15,979 bases of DNA from Clostridia bacterium. GTDB taxonomy: Bacteria > Bacillota > Clostridia > Peptostreptococcales > Anaerovoracaceae. Shown piece after piece: positions 1-7,596 of this stretch (the stretch's first letter is position 1; every line of letters starts with the position of its first letter). The notes under the pieces were generated by a model. The model worked only from the letters and a program-made list of their open reading frames with translations, made no database searches and was not told where the DNA came from. A program made the translations under genes and the position numbers. The stretch lies in NCBI GenBank assembly GCA_900754795.1, contig CAAEEA010000028.1, forward strand, positions 1 to 15,979. Direction: 5' to 3'.

Positions 1-1941
1 ATCATCATCTCCAACACGCAGAAAATCATTGTAAAGAAAAAGCGTAAAGAGACATCTGCTGCTGAAACTTTATTCAGCGGCTCTGAATCTCTCCTTTCAG
101 CAGTCTACGGCGGAGATGATGACGAGGACGATGCATGGGATGACACCACGCTGATGGACAACCAGCGTTTCAAGAAGCTCTGCCGTCTTCCACAGCTCGG
201 CGTCTATGTTGATGAGGCGCATCATCTCTTCGGTGCAGACCTCGAAAAGCAGATCCGGTCGAGCGGAGCGAATAAGACAAGCCTTCGTGATACCATCAAT
301 CTGCTCGCAGCGAATACCTCTATCGTGGCTTGCTACAACTACACAGGTACGCCATATGTAAAGAATCAGCTTCTGCCGGAGGTGGTATATGCTTACGGTC
401 TGCGTGAATCCATCTGGAATGGTTTCTTGAAAGATGCCGACCCGCTCGGTTTTGAGAACGTTAAGAGTGATGAGTTCCTCAAAGCTGCGGTAACCACATT
501 TTGGGAGCGCTACGGCGGTAAGACCTATGAAGGTCTGAATCCGAAACTTGCTATCTATGCGGCAGGCGTTGAGGAGGCGGCCACAGAGGTCAAGCCTGCG
601 CTTGAGAGGATACTCGCTAACCTCGGTATTCCGACATCGAAGATTCTCCTGAATGTCGGCGATGCAAAGTATACAAAGAACGATGATATCAGAGACTTCA
701 ATAACCTTGATGTTCCTGGAACGGAAGGAAACGAGAAGCAGTTCATTATCCTCGTTGAAAAAGGCAAGGAAGGCTGGAACTGCCGGTCTCTGTTTGCTGT
801 GGCTCTTTTCCGCAGCCCGAAGTCAAAAATATTCGTTCTCCAGGCAACAATGCGCTGCCTCCGTGCTATAACGGACGAGCGTTTGACGGCCACAGTATTT
901 CTCTCCAAAGAGAACTACGACACCTTGGACGATGAGCTTCATAAGAACTTCAACATGGAGATCAAGGATATCAAAAATCCTTCCAATGCTGATCGCCATA
1001 AATATCAGGTTCGTGTTCTGCCGCCTCCGAGGACAATCACTCTCAAGCGTGTATGGCACGAGTATACCCTCCACGAAAAGGAATACTCCGAGCCTGTGGA
1101 CTTCAAACTGGTCGATGCTGACCTCTCCAAGTATGCCAGCATCATGTACGAACGTGACAGCCTTGCTCGTGATACCACTGTCAAAGAAAAGAATATTGAC
1201 TATCTCCAGGATAATATGAAGTTCAGTGAATTTTCCCTCGTAGGAGAAGTGGCTCGTTATCTGAATATTTCCTGTATCCTCGCCGCGAGAATTCTCCGAG
1301 AATCAGTGGACGGAATCGACACGGTTCTTGAGGCGGTCAATCGCTATAACGCAGTCCTGGATGACTACATCATCCCGACTGTGTTCCATGCGCTCTTTGA
1401 CATCACCTCTAAACTGAAGACCGAGGACAAGGAACTAGTACTGCTGCGTGAACCAAAGGATGCCGGTTACTACGAATTCTCCGCAAAGGATGACCTCGTG
1501 CTTACCAATCGCTATCCGGGCTTTACACCGGAGCAGCTTAAGAAGAGCTTCCATGCTGACACATACTGCTTCGATTCCATCCCAGAGAAGGAATGCTTTA
1601 TGCAGTACATCACGAGCGGCAAAGTTGCAGAGGTTTACTTCACGGGAATGTTTACTTCCAATCAGGGTGATCTCTCCGTACACTACTACGATCCAGAATC
1701 GGGCAGAATTCGCCAGTACTATCCCGACTTCCTTGCAAAGATGATGGATGGTTCCTATCAGCTTATCGAGGTTAAGGGAGACAACAAGATTGATGACACC
1801 GTGGTTAAGGCAAAACAGGCAGCTGCCGAGGAGATGGCTGTGGCTAGTGGCGTGAAGTATCTCATGTACGCTGGCAGTCAAGTTGTTAGCACCCATATTT
1901 TAGATGAAGATTCGGCATCTATACAAAATATTATTTATTGA
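1..1941 (+). CDS. Type III restriction enzyme Res subunit (helicase-endonuclease), 5' end outside window
   Basis: This would be the ATP-dependent translocase and nuclease subunit of a type III restriction-modification system, cutting foreign DNA together with a Mod methyltransferase. The frame is open from base 1, so the N-terminus and Walker A motif lie outside the window; about 646 residues are present, against roughly 900-1000 for the family. Visible superfamily 2 motifs are DEAH within VYVDEAHHLFG (bases 202-234), a TGTP motif III (about 343-354), KEGWNCRS as motif V (about 766-789) and QATMRCLR as motif VI (about 841-864). The C-terminus carries a PD-(D/E)xK nuclease core, with YPDF near 1720 and IEVKG near 1765-1779. 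Arginine is mostly CGT/CGC, unlike the AGA/AGG-rich genes downstream, which suggests separate ancestry. No mod gene is visible, so it could instead be a stand-alone Res-like helicase-nuclease. Confidence 0.88.
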   Translation: MIISNTQKIIVKKKRKETSAAETLFSGSESLLSAVYGGDDDEDDAWDDTTLMDNQRFKKLCRLPQLGVYVDEAHHLFGADLEKQIRSSGANKTSLRDTINLLAANTSIVACYNYTGTPYVKNQLLPEVVYAYGLRESIWNGFLKDADPLGFENVKSDEFLKAAVTTFWERYGGKTYEGLNPKLAIYAAGVEEAATEVKPALERILANLGIPTSKILLNVGDAKYTKNDDIRDFNNLDVPGTEGNEKQFIILVEKGKEGWNCRSLFAVALFRSPKSKIFVLQATMRCLRAITDERLTATVFLSKENYDTLDDELHKNFNMEIKDIKNPSNADRHKYQVRVLPPPRTITLKRVWHEYTLHEKEYSEPVDFKLVDADLSKYASIMYERDSLARDTTVKEKNIDYLQDNMKFSEFSLVGEVARYLNISCILAARILRESVDGIDTVLEAVNRYNAVLDDYIIPTVFHALFDITSKLKTEDKELVLLREPKDAGYYEFSAKDDLVLTNRYPGFTPEQLKKSFHADTYCFDSIPEKECFMQYITSGKVAEVYFTGMFTSNQGDLSVHYYDPESGRIRQYYPDFLAKMMDGSYQLIEVKGDNKIDDTVVKAKQAAAEEMAVASGVKYLMYAGSQVVSTHILDEDSASIQNIIY

Positions 1942-1967
1942 TTGACAAAAAACGAGGGCAATGACAA

Positions 1968-1995
1968 CCTTTTAATTTTGCTTCACCTTTTAATT
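1968..1995. repeat. Short direct repeat CCTTTTAATT
   Basis: Two exact copies of CCTTTTAATT occur at 1968-1977 and 1986-1995, an 18-bp period, in AT-rich DNA just after the res stop codon. They could be a remnant of a protein-binding array in a mobile element, but two short copies are weak evidence. Confidence 0.35.
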
Positions 1996-2073
1996 ATTCC
2001 CAAATCGTTACACTGCAAAGCTGGCACCCCACCACATTGCCGAGCGGTAGCAGGACAACTGAACACATAAAAC

Positions 2074-2112
2074 AAGGGCTTCCAAAGTCAGCACATGACC
2101 TCGGAAGCCCTT
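2074..2112 (-). terminator. Intrinsic terminator, best oriented for minus strand
   Basis: A perfect 10-bp inverted repeat, AAGGGCTTCC at 2074-2083 with GGAAGCCCTT at 2103-2112, encloses an inner GTCA/TGAC pair (2087-2090 with 2096-2099). Read on the minus strand it begins right at a TAA stop codon (2113-2111) and is followed by TTGTTTTA, as expected for a rho-independent terminator. On the plus strand the following bases (ATTTC) are a poorer U-tract, so use by the res transcript is less likely. Confidence 0.65.
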
Positions 2113-2191
2113 ATTTCAAGCCTTTTTCGGCGGCTTTTGCCCCGGAGAGGGCTTTTTCTATTGTATCAAAATCAGCAGGAACATAGAACCA
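2111..2191 (-). pseudogene. C-terminal remnant of an unidentified minus-strand gene
   Basis: On the minus strand, codons from about 2188 down to a TAA at 2113-2111 read as a plausible protein tail ending TIEKALSGAKAAEKGLK, a lysine- and alanine-rich helix, followed at once by a terminator hairpin. Going upstream, the frame meets a TGA at 2197-2195, exactly where the plus strand becomes BCCT coding sequence. The arrangement of gene end, stop and terminator suggests the last 25 or so codons of an element gene cut off at a junction. I do not recognise the family. It may be chance, since the stretch is very short. Confidence 0.4.
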
Positions 2192-3376
2192 ATGTCAGGG
2201 GATGCGGCGCTGTTTGCGAGCGAGACCATGTTCATGCACTGGAGTTTCCTGCCGTACGGAATAATGACCATCGCGGCTGTGGCCTTTGCCTTCATGTATT
2301 ATAACGCTAAGGGAAGCTACAGCGTTACGACGCAGCTTTCGCCGGTGCTGGGAAGATTTAACGGTGAAAAGACCAGCGCCATAGTAGACGGTATCGTGCT
2401 CTTCGCGATCACGATCGCCATAGCGGCTTCACTGGGAACCATGCTCCTCAGCCTGAACTACGGTCTGGAATTTACCACAGGAATAGAGAGCACTAACTTT
2501 ACAATGCTGGTCATCACCGTCGTGCTGGTTATCTTCTATGTGGGAAGCGCCATACTCGGGCTTAAAAAAGGAATGAAAGTTCTGGCTGACTGGAATGTTT
2601 ACGGCTACGCGATATTGCTGGGAGGCCTGCTCATCCTCGGACCTACGGCATATCTGCTGAACCTTGGAACAGAAGGGTTCGCCACATTTATGACTCATAT
2701 ACTTGACAGATCCATGATGACAGGCGCGGCCCATGATACCAACTGGCCTCAGTCCTGGACAACTTTCTACTGGACAAGCTATTTCTGCTGGACGCCGACT
2801 CTCGGCCTGTTCCTCGGAAGCATTTCATACGGAAGGACAATAAGACAGACCATAGGCATGAACCTGTTCCTCTGCGGCGGTTTCGGCGGTCTGTGGGTAC
2901 TGATAATCAGCGGCACCGCGATTGAAAGACAGATGAACGAAGTGGTGGATCTCGTAGCGGTATCTCTCAAAGACGGTATGGGCGCCATCCCTTACGAAAT
3001 GCTCGAAAGCCTGCCTCTTGGCATGCTGTTTGCCGTGCTGTATCTGATAATAATACTCATATCTTTCGTAACGTCGGCCAACGCCAACGTATCGGTAATG
3101 GCGGGTCTTGCGACCAAGAATATAACTCTTGACGATCCTACCGCCGCCCCTAACTACCAGAAAGTCATCTGGGGCGTTCTGGCGGCTGCCATAGCGTACA
3201 TTATCGCCACACTCATTGGAATCGACGGTCTTAAAGCCCTGAACAACGTAGCCGGACTTGTTTCGATATTTATCCAGATAGGTATAGTGGCCAGCGTGAT
3301 AATACTGATCTCCAAATGGGTCAGATACGATAAGACCGGTACTTATAAGGCGGAAGACGCCGCTCAGACCGATTAA
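2192..3376 (+). pseudogene. BCCT-family transporter, 5'-truncated
   Basis: The product is a betaine/carnitine/choline-type transporter, a sodium- or proton-coupled carrier of quaternary ammonium or related solutes in the cytoplasmic membrane. Recognisable features are the HW motif near residue 16, a succession of hydrophobic helices, and the family signature FYWTSYFCWTPTLGLFLGSISYGRTIRQ around residues 191-218. Only 394 codons remain after the first ATG, against about 500 or more normally. The N-terminal helices, including the glycine-rich stretch that lines the cation site, are missing. The frame is open back to 2099, but that DNA resembles the accessory side and not BCCT. The first ATG has no convincing ribosome binding site. 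It is probably non-functional. The 3' end is intact and followed by a strong terminator. The usual WW pair of the aromatic box is replaced by Ser-Tyr, so the ancestral substrate may not have been betaine. Confidence 0.8.
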
Positions 3377-3394
3377 CACCAAAGTCTCCCTCAG

Positions 3395-3437
3395 GAGGCC
3401 GCGCAGCGGGAAGCCCGCGTGACGCGGCCTCTTTTTT
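3395..3437 (+). terminator. Intrinsic terminator after BCCT gene
   Basis: GAGGCCGCG at 3395-3403 pairs with CGCGGCCTC at 3423-3431, with a nested GCGGG/CCCGC helix (3406-3410 with 3414-3418), followed by six T residues (3432-3437). This is a strong rho-independent terminator 18 bases after the BCCT stop codon, isolating that gene from the next one. Confidence 0.93.
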
Positions 3438-3485
3438 GTACCGGGCGGCGGCAGAACATCCTTGATCACAAGGCAGGCGCGCCTC

Positions 3486-3530
3486 TTGACAAATCTCGCC
3501 CTGACATTGTAAACTTGTATATGATATAAA
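3486..3530 (+). promoter_or_regulatory. Candidate promoter for the ten-gene yczE-thrC-mo-mod run
   Basis: A consensus -35 TTGACA lies at 3486-3491, with TAAACT at 3510-3515 (18-bp spacer) as -10. An alternative is CTGACA 3501-3506 with TATAAA 3525-3530, but that would start the RNA almost on the ribosome binding site GAGGA (3538-3542). A 10-bp palindrome AGGCGCGCCT (3475-3484) abuts the -35 and could be an operator. It is the only clear promoter found before the ten co-directional genes. Confidence 0.5.
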
Positions 3531-3550
3531 CGCATCAGAGGAATGACAAG

Positions 3551-4243
3551 ATGGCCAAAGAATACATATTCCGGACACTCAGACTGCTGACAGGCCTTTT
3601 TTTGTACGGCCTCGGCTCTTATATGGGAATTCAGGCAAATGTCGGGCTTGCTCCCTGGGAAGCTTTCAGCATGGGCATATCATATAAGACGGGTATCCTG
3701 TTCGGAAACGTAGTAGTGTATACGGGACTCATTATAATAGTCATAGATTTTCTTGTAAAAGAGAAGATAGGCTTCGGTACCCTGCTAAACGCCATGATAA
3801 TAGGCAAGGTGGTGGATCTTTGCAATTATCTGGATATCATACCGATGATGGATAACTTCTTTGCCGGCATAGGAGTTCTGCTGGCGGGACAGGTAGTGAT
3901 ATGTCTTGGAAGCTATTTTTACATAGGCGCGGGTCTGGGATGCGGACCGAGAGATGCGCTTATGGTAGCTATAGGGAAAAAACTCAGCAAATTCCCTATT
4001 GGTCTTGTCAGAGGCCTGCTCGAAGGAACGGTACTGCTCATAGGGTGGCTGCTGGGAGCAAAGGTGGGCGTAGGAACAGTGATCGCTGTATTCGGGATAG
4101 GAACCATACTGGAATATACTTTCCGCATACTGAAATTCGATGTCAGAGGAGTTGTCCATGAAGACTTCGCTGACACCATAAAGAGAATAAAAGACTGCCG
4201 GACAAAAGATAACGGCCGGAAAGACATCAAGGAGGCACAATGA
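3551..4243 (+). CDS. YczE/YyaS/YitT-type integral membrane protein
   Basis: This 230-residue polytopic membrane protein resembles the YczE/YyaS group (COG2364 type). It has about five hydrophobic segments: residues 7-27, 48-68, 75-95, 103-128 and 155-182. Typical family traits are the N-terminal GLFLYGLGSYMGIQANVGLAPW and the internal GAGLGCGPRDALM, a repeated G-x-GPxD-like turn. The C-terminus is charged and cytosolic-looking. The biochemical function of the family is not established. The start at 3551 has a GAGGA site 8 bases upstream. Its TGA stop overlaps the thrC start codon (ATGA), so the two are co-translated. It is the first gene of the long run, but nothing in it ties it to threonine or molybdenum. 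Confidence 0.8.
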   Translation: MAKEYIFRTLRLLTGLFLYGLGSYMGIQANVGLAPWEAFSMGISYKTGILFGNVVVYTGLIIIVIDFLVKEKIGFGTLLNAMIIGKVVDLCNYLDIIPMMDNFFAGIGVLLAGQVVICLGSYFYIGAGLGCGPRDALMVAIGKKLSKFPIGLVRGLLEGTVLLIGWLLGAKVGVGTVIAVFGIGTILEYTFRILKFDVRGVVHEDFADTIKRIKDCRTKDNGRKDIKEAQ

Positions 4244-5748
4244 ATTACGAAAGCACGAGAGGAAGCAGACAGCTTCAGAAAAGCCCGCGGGCGATAATAC
4301 AGGGTATGGCGGAAGACAGGGGTCTTTACGTACCGGAAAGAATACCGGCGCTGCCCCTTAGTCCCCGGGACATGAAGGGCATGAGCTACCGGCAGATAGC
4401 TTTTGAGATAATCCATTCTTTCTTCGACGAGTTTACCGATGAAGAGATGAAAAGCTGCATAGAAGGAGCTTATGACGACAAATTCGAGGCGAAAGAAATC
4501 GTGCCTCTGGTAAAAGCGGGGGGAGCGTGGTTTCTCGAACTCTATCACGGCAAAACTGCCGCTTTCAAGGATATGGCTCTTTCGATCCTCCCTTATCTTA
4601 TGACGGTTTCATGCCGCAAAGAAGGAGAAAAAGATAAAATATGCATACTCACCGCGACGTCGGGAGATACGGGAAAAGCTGCTCTCGAAGGATTTGCCGG
4701 AGTTGAGGGAACAGAGATAATAGTGTTCTATCCTCAGCACGGCGTCAGCCAGGTGCAGGAAAGGCAGATGGTTTCTCAGGAAGGAGACAACACCCACGTG
4801 ATAGCTATCAGAGGCAATTTCGATGATGCTCAGACGGGCGTCAAGAAGATATTTGCCGATGATAAAACGGCTTCGGAGCTGGCCGCGGGAGGGATCAGAC
4901 TTTCCTCGGCTAATTCCATAAACATCGGACGTCTTGTACCTCAGGTGGCGTATTATGTATATGCTTACGTGAAGATGCTCGAGAATGGGGCTCTCAAAGC
5001 CGGAGAAAAGATGAACATAGTGGTGCCTACGGGCAATTTCGGCAATATACTGGCGGCATATCTGGCAAAGGAGATGGGAATTCCTGTAGGAAAACTGATC
5101 TGCGCGTCCAACGAAAACAATGTGCTGACTGACTTTATCCGCACAGGAATATATGACGCCAGGAGAGATTTTCATCTTACAAGTTCACCGTCAATGGATA
5201 TACTGATTTCGAGCAATCTCGAAAGACTCCTGTATCTGCTTGAGGGCAGGGACGGAAATGCCGTGAGCAGGTGGATGGAGGCTCTTGACAAAGAAAAGGT
5301 ATACGAAGTATCGCCGAAGGTAAGAGAAGGGCTTAAAGATTTCTACGGCGGTTTCTGCCGCGAGGAGGATACCGCGGAGACAATCGCGGAGCTCTGGGAG
5401 AAGGACCGCTATCTTGTGGATACCCACACGGCCGTCGCGTACAAAGTGTACCGCGATTATGTTTCTGAAACAGGCGATAACACGCCTGCTGTAATAGCGG
5501 CCACGGCCAGCGCCTATAAATTCGCCGAAAAAGTGGCGCAGGCTCTCGGTATGGGCGACGGCAAGGTAAAGACCATGCTCGGGATAACGGACAGCCCGTC
5601 GGGATTCGATTATGTAAGAGCGCTTGAAAAATATACGGGAGTACATATACCTTACGGTCTTGTGGACCTTGACAAAAGACCTGTGCTTCACAGCACGGTA
5701 TGCGACAAGGACAAGATGGCAGACGCCGTAAAAGATGTACTGAGATGA
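4240..5748 (+). CDS. thrC: Threonine synthase
   Basis: Threonine synthase converts O-phosphohomoserine and water to threonine and phosphate using pyridoxal phosphate, the last step of threonine synthesis, in the cytosol. At 502 residues it fits the long bacterial/yeast-type class. The N-terminal YESTRG fits the family start. The PLP lysine is K110 in HGKTAAFKDMAL (canonical HGPTLAFKD), and TSGDTGKAALEGF near residue 139 is the phosphate/PLP-binding loop. NSINIGRLVPQ and PTGNFGNILA further along are also typical. AAGGAGG at 4229-4235 precedes the ATG by 4 bases, and the start overlaps the upstream stop. Its own stop overlaps the next start (ATGA). No hom or thrB lies nearby. Confidence 0.95.
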   Translation: MNYESTRGSRQLQKSPRAIIQGMAEDRGLYVPERIPALPLSPRDMKGMSYRQIAFEIIHSFFDEFTDEEMKSCIEGAYDDKFEAKEIVPLVKAGGAWFLELYHGKTAAFKDMALSILPYLMTVSCRKEGEKDKICILTATSGDTGKAALEGFAGVEGTEIIVFYPQHGVSQVQERQMVSQEGDNTHVIAIRGNFDDAQTGVKKIFADDKTASELAAGGIRLSSANSINIGRLVPQVAYYVYAYVKMLENGALKAGEKMNIVVPTGNFGNILAAYLAKEMGIPVGKLICASNENNVLTDFIRTGIYDARRDFHLTSSPSMDILISSNLERLLYLLEGRDGNAVSRWMEALDKEKVYEVSPKVREGLKDFYGGFCREEDTAETIAELWEKDRYLVDTHTAVAYKVYRDYVSETGDNTPAVIAATASAYKFAEKVAQALGMGDGKVKTMLGITDSPSGFDYVRALEKYTGVHIPYGLVDLDKRPVLHSTVCDKDKMADAVKDVLR

Positions 5749-6356
5749 CCGTAAACACAAAGAACCGGAGGAAAGGCGCTTTTGCCGCTCTTCCGCCCGG
5801 ATATGAATTGTACAGGAGAATAGATCTGACTCAGGACCGCGCGGCTTTAAAAGCGGTGGTACTGTTCGGCATGACCGCAGCATTGGCTCTTATCGTGCCA
5901 ATGCTGTTTGTTCATTCTCCGAAAGAAGCTTTTGACATGCCTGCGGTGGAAGCGGCAGCCTGCATTGCCGCGTCTGTGACAGGCATGATCGTATATATTT
6001 TCCTGCACGAATGGGCGCACGGTTTGTTTATCAGAATATTTACCGGAGAAAAAGGAGCCTTCGGATTTGATTTCAGATCCTTTATGGCATATGCTAAAAG
6101 CGACTGGTTTTTTGCCAGAGGACCTTATATAATAATTGCTCTTGCGCCGCTGGCCATCTGGACGGCGGTAATAGGACTGCTGCTGTCGGATACGGAAGAA
6201 AAATATTTCTGGTATCTTTATGCCGTACAGATCTTTAATGTTACCGGAGCTTCCGGAGATATTTACGTGGCCGCCGCCGTACTGAGAATGCCGCGGCAGG
6301 TGCTGGCAAAAGACAACGGCGCTTCAATGGATTTTTATATGGAGACGGGATTATGA
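5745..6356 (+). CDS. DUF3267-type membrane protein with HExxH zinc-protease motif
   Basis: This is a 203-residue predicted membrane protein. HEWAH at residues 88-92, inside a hydrophobic helix, is the HExxH zinc signature, and the later NVTGASGDIYV could supply the third ligand (Asp), an arrangement typical of DUF3267 putative metalloproteases. Hydrophobic segments lie at about residues 36-55, 69-96, 121-144 and 152-175. Catalytic activity has not been demonstrated here and the substrate is unknown. I place the start at 5745, where ATG overlaps the thrC stop (ATGA). An ATG at 5700 is in frame but lies inside thrC without a ribosome binding site. No Shine-Dalgarno is visible for 5745 either, so translation probably depends on coupling to thrC. 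Its stop overlaps the moeA start. Confidence 0.75.
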   Translation: MTVNTKNRRKGAFAALPPGYELYRRIDLTQDRAALKAVVLFGMTAALALIVPMLFVHSPKEAFDMPAVEAAACIAASVTGMIVYIFLHEWAHGLFIRIFTGEKGAFGFDFRSFMAYAKSDWFFARGPYIIIALAPLAIWTAVIGLLLSDTEEKYFWYLYAVQIFNVTGASGDIYVAAAVLRMPRQVLAKDNGASMDFYMETGL

Positions 6357-7582
6357 TGACGGTAGAAGAAGCTCTGCGGAATATGCTTAAAGAAATCAGT
6401 CTGATCAGGGATATTGAGACAGTATCCCTCATGGGCGCGATGGGGCGTATAGCGGCGGAGGACTGTGTTGTTAGAAGCCCGGTGCCGGCTTTTCCCCGTT
6501 CAGCCATGGACGGCTATGCTGTCAGATCCGCTGACACGGCCGGAGCGTCTTTTGATGTTCCGGCGCGGCTCAAAGTGACCGGCAGACTGATGGCCGGCGA
6601 TTACACGGAGATACCGGCCGAAGCCGGCGCCGCCGCGCGGGTGATGACAGGGGCTTTTGTGCCCTGGGGATTTGACGCGGTGGTGAAGCAGGAAGACACG
6701 GACCTGGGCGAAAAGGAAGTTTCTGTTTTCCGTGAGATCAGACCTTATGAAAACTATTGTCTCCCCGGTGAGAACATGAAAGAGGGTTCTGTTCCCGTCA
6801 AGGCGGGAGATGTGATAGGTCCCCTTGCCATGGGGCTTCTCGCGGCGTCGGGTCAGGACAAAGTAAAAGTCATACGCAGGCCCCGCGTGAGCGTGATTTC
6901 AACCGGAAACGAACTCCAGTCTCCGGGAGAAACACCGCTTTTGGGAAAGATATATGACAGTGTGGGCTATATGCTGGCCGGAGCGGCCGCCGGGTGTCTG
7001 ACGGAGGTAAAAGGTCCGTATATGTGTAAAGATGAGCCAAAAGAGGCTCGCCGTCTGATAGGGGAGGCCCTTGACCGGGGCGCGGACATGGTGATAACCA
7101 CAGGAGCCATCTCCGTGGGAGAAAAGGATTTTATACCGGAACTTCTTTCGGATATGGGAGCGAGGACGATCTTCAGAAAAGCAGAAATCCAGCCGGGAAC
7201 TCCCACCATGGCTTCGGCGCTTGACAACAGAGTGATACTAAGCCTTTCGGGGAACCCTTACGCCGCGCTGGCAAACTTTGAGATATATTTTCGGGAGGCT
7301 GTCGCCGCAATGACCGGCTGCCAAAGCCTTGCCCCTCAGAGACGCGAGGCGGTGCTGGCAGACAGGTATGACAAGGTGAACCGGCTTCGCAGGCTGATAA
7401 GAGCAAGAGAAGAAGACGGCAAGGTCTATCTGCCGGAGCACGTACATTCATCATCTGTTACAGGTAATCTTTTGGGATGCAACTGTATGATCGACCTGGA
7501 GGCTGGCCGAAGCGTCAGACCGGGAGACCGGGTCAGGATAATCAGTCTGAGCGCCGATTTTGACCCGGTATATTTCAGATAA
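6353..7582 (+). CDS. moeA: Molybdopterin molybdenumtransferase MoeA
   Basis: MoeA inserts molybdate into adenylylated molybdopterin to form molybdenum cofactor in the cytosol. The 409 residues match the usual length. Motifs in order are AMDGYAV (51-57, with the conserved Asp), VMTGA (97-101), STGNEL (183-188), TTGAISVGEKDF (249-260) and LSGNPYAA (298-305). The last stretch has Ser where many proteobacterial proteins have Pro; an LSGNP form is familiar from Bacillota. The C-terminal barrel (about 325-405) follows. The start ATG at 6353 overlaps the preceding stop and has GGAGA at 6341-6345, 7 bases upstream; ATG at 6356 is an equally possible start. It opens the cofactor block of the run. Confidence 0.93.
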   Translation: MMTVEEALRNMLKEISLIRDIETVSLMGAMGRIAAEDCVVRSPVPAFPRSAMDGYAVRSADTAGASFDVPARLKVTGRLMAGDYTEIPAEAGAAARVMTGAFVPWGFDAVVKQEDTDLGEKEVSVFREIRPYENYCLPGENMKEGSVPVKAGDVIGPLAMGLLAASGQDKVKVIRRPRVSVISTGNELQSPGETPLLGKIYDSVGYMLAGAAAGCLTEVKGPYMCKDEPKEARRLIGEALDRGADMVITTGAISVGEKDFIPELLSDMGARTIFRKAEIQPGTPTMASALDNRVILSLSGNPYAALANFEIYFREAVAAMTGCQSLAPQRREAVLADRYDKVNRLRRLIRAREEDGKVYLPEHVHSSSVTGNLLGCNCMIDLEAGRSVRPGDRVRIISLSADFDPVYFR

Positions 7583-7596
7583 GACAGGAAGAAGAC

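Larger units (their letters stand above)
1942..2191. other. Non-coding stretch at accessory-element edge
   Basis: No plus-strand gene is supported in these 250 bases. They contain a 10-bp direct repeat CCTTTTAATT at 1968-1977 and 1986-1995 (18 bp apart), a strong hairpin at 2074-2112, and a short minus-strand coding remnant from 2111 leftward-reading from about 2191. A TTGACA at 1942-1947 has no matching -10 box. The stretch ends where BCCT transporter homology begins, so it probably contains the border of the accessory DNA. Confidence 0.6.

Noticed and set aside
1942..1970. Promoter TTGACA just after the res stop
   Set aside because: No -10-like hexamer lies at 16-18 bp spacing on the plus strand and no intact gene follows.
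2139..2157. GCCC/GGGC hairpin followed by TTTTT as a terminator
   Set aside because: Only a 4-bp stem, and it lies within the codons of the minus-strand remnant. The neighbouring 10-bp hairpin is a far better candidate.
2095..2304. 69-codon plus-strand open frame across the junction
   Set aside because: It runs through the terminator hairpin and then out of frame through BCCT coding sequence. There is no ribosome binding site or recognisable protein.
5700..5744. Earlier ATG for the DUF3267 gene at 5700
   Set aside because: It lies 49 bases inside thrC with no ribosome binding site. The ATGA overlap at 5745 fits the pattern of the neighbouring genes.
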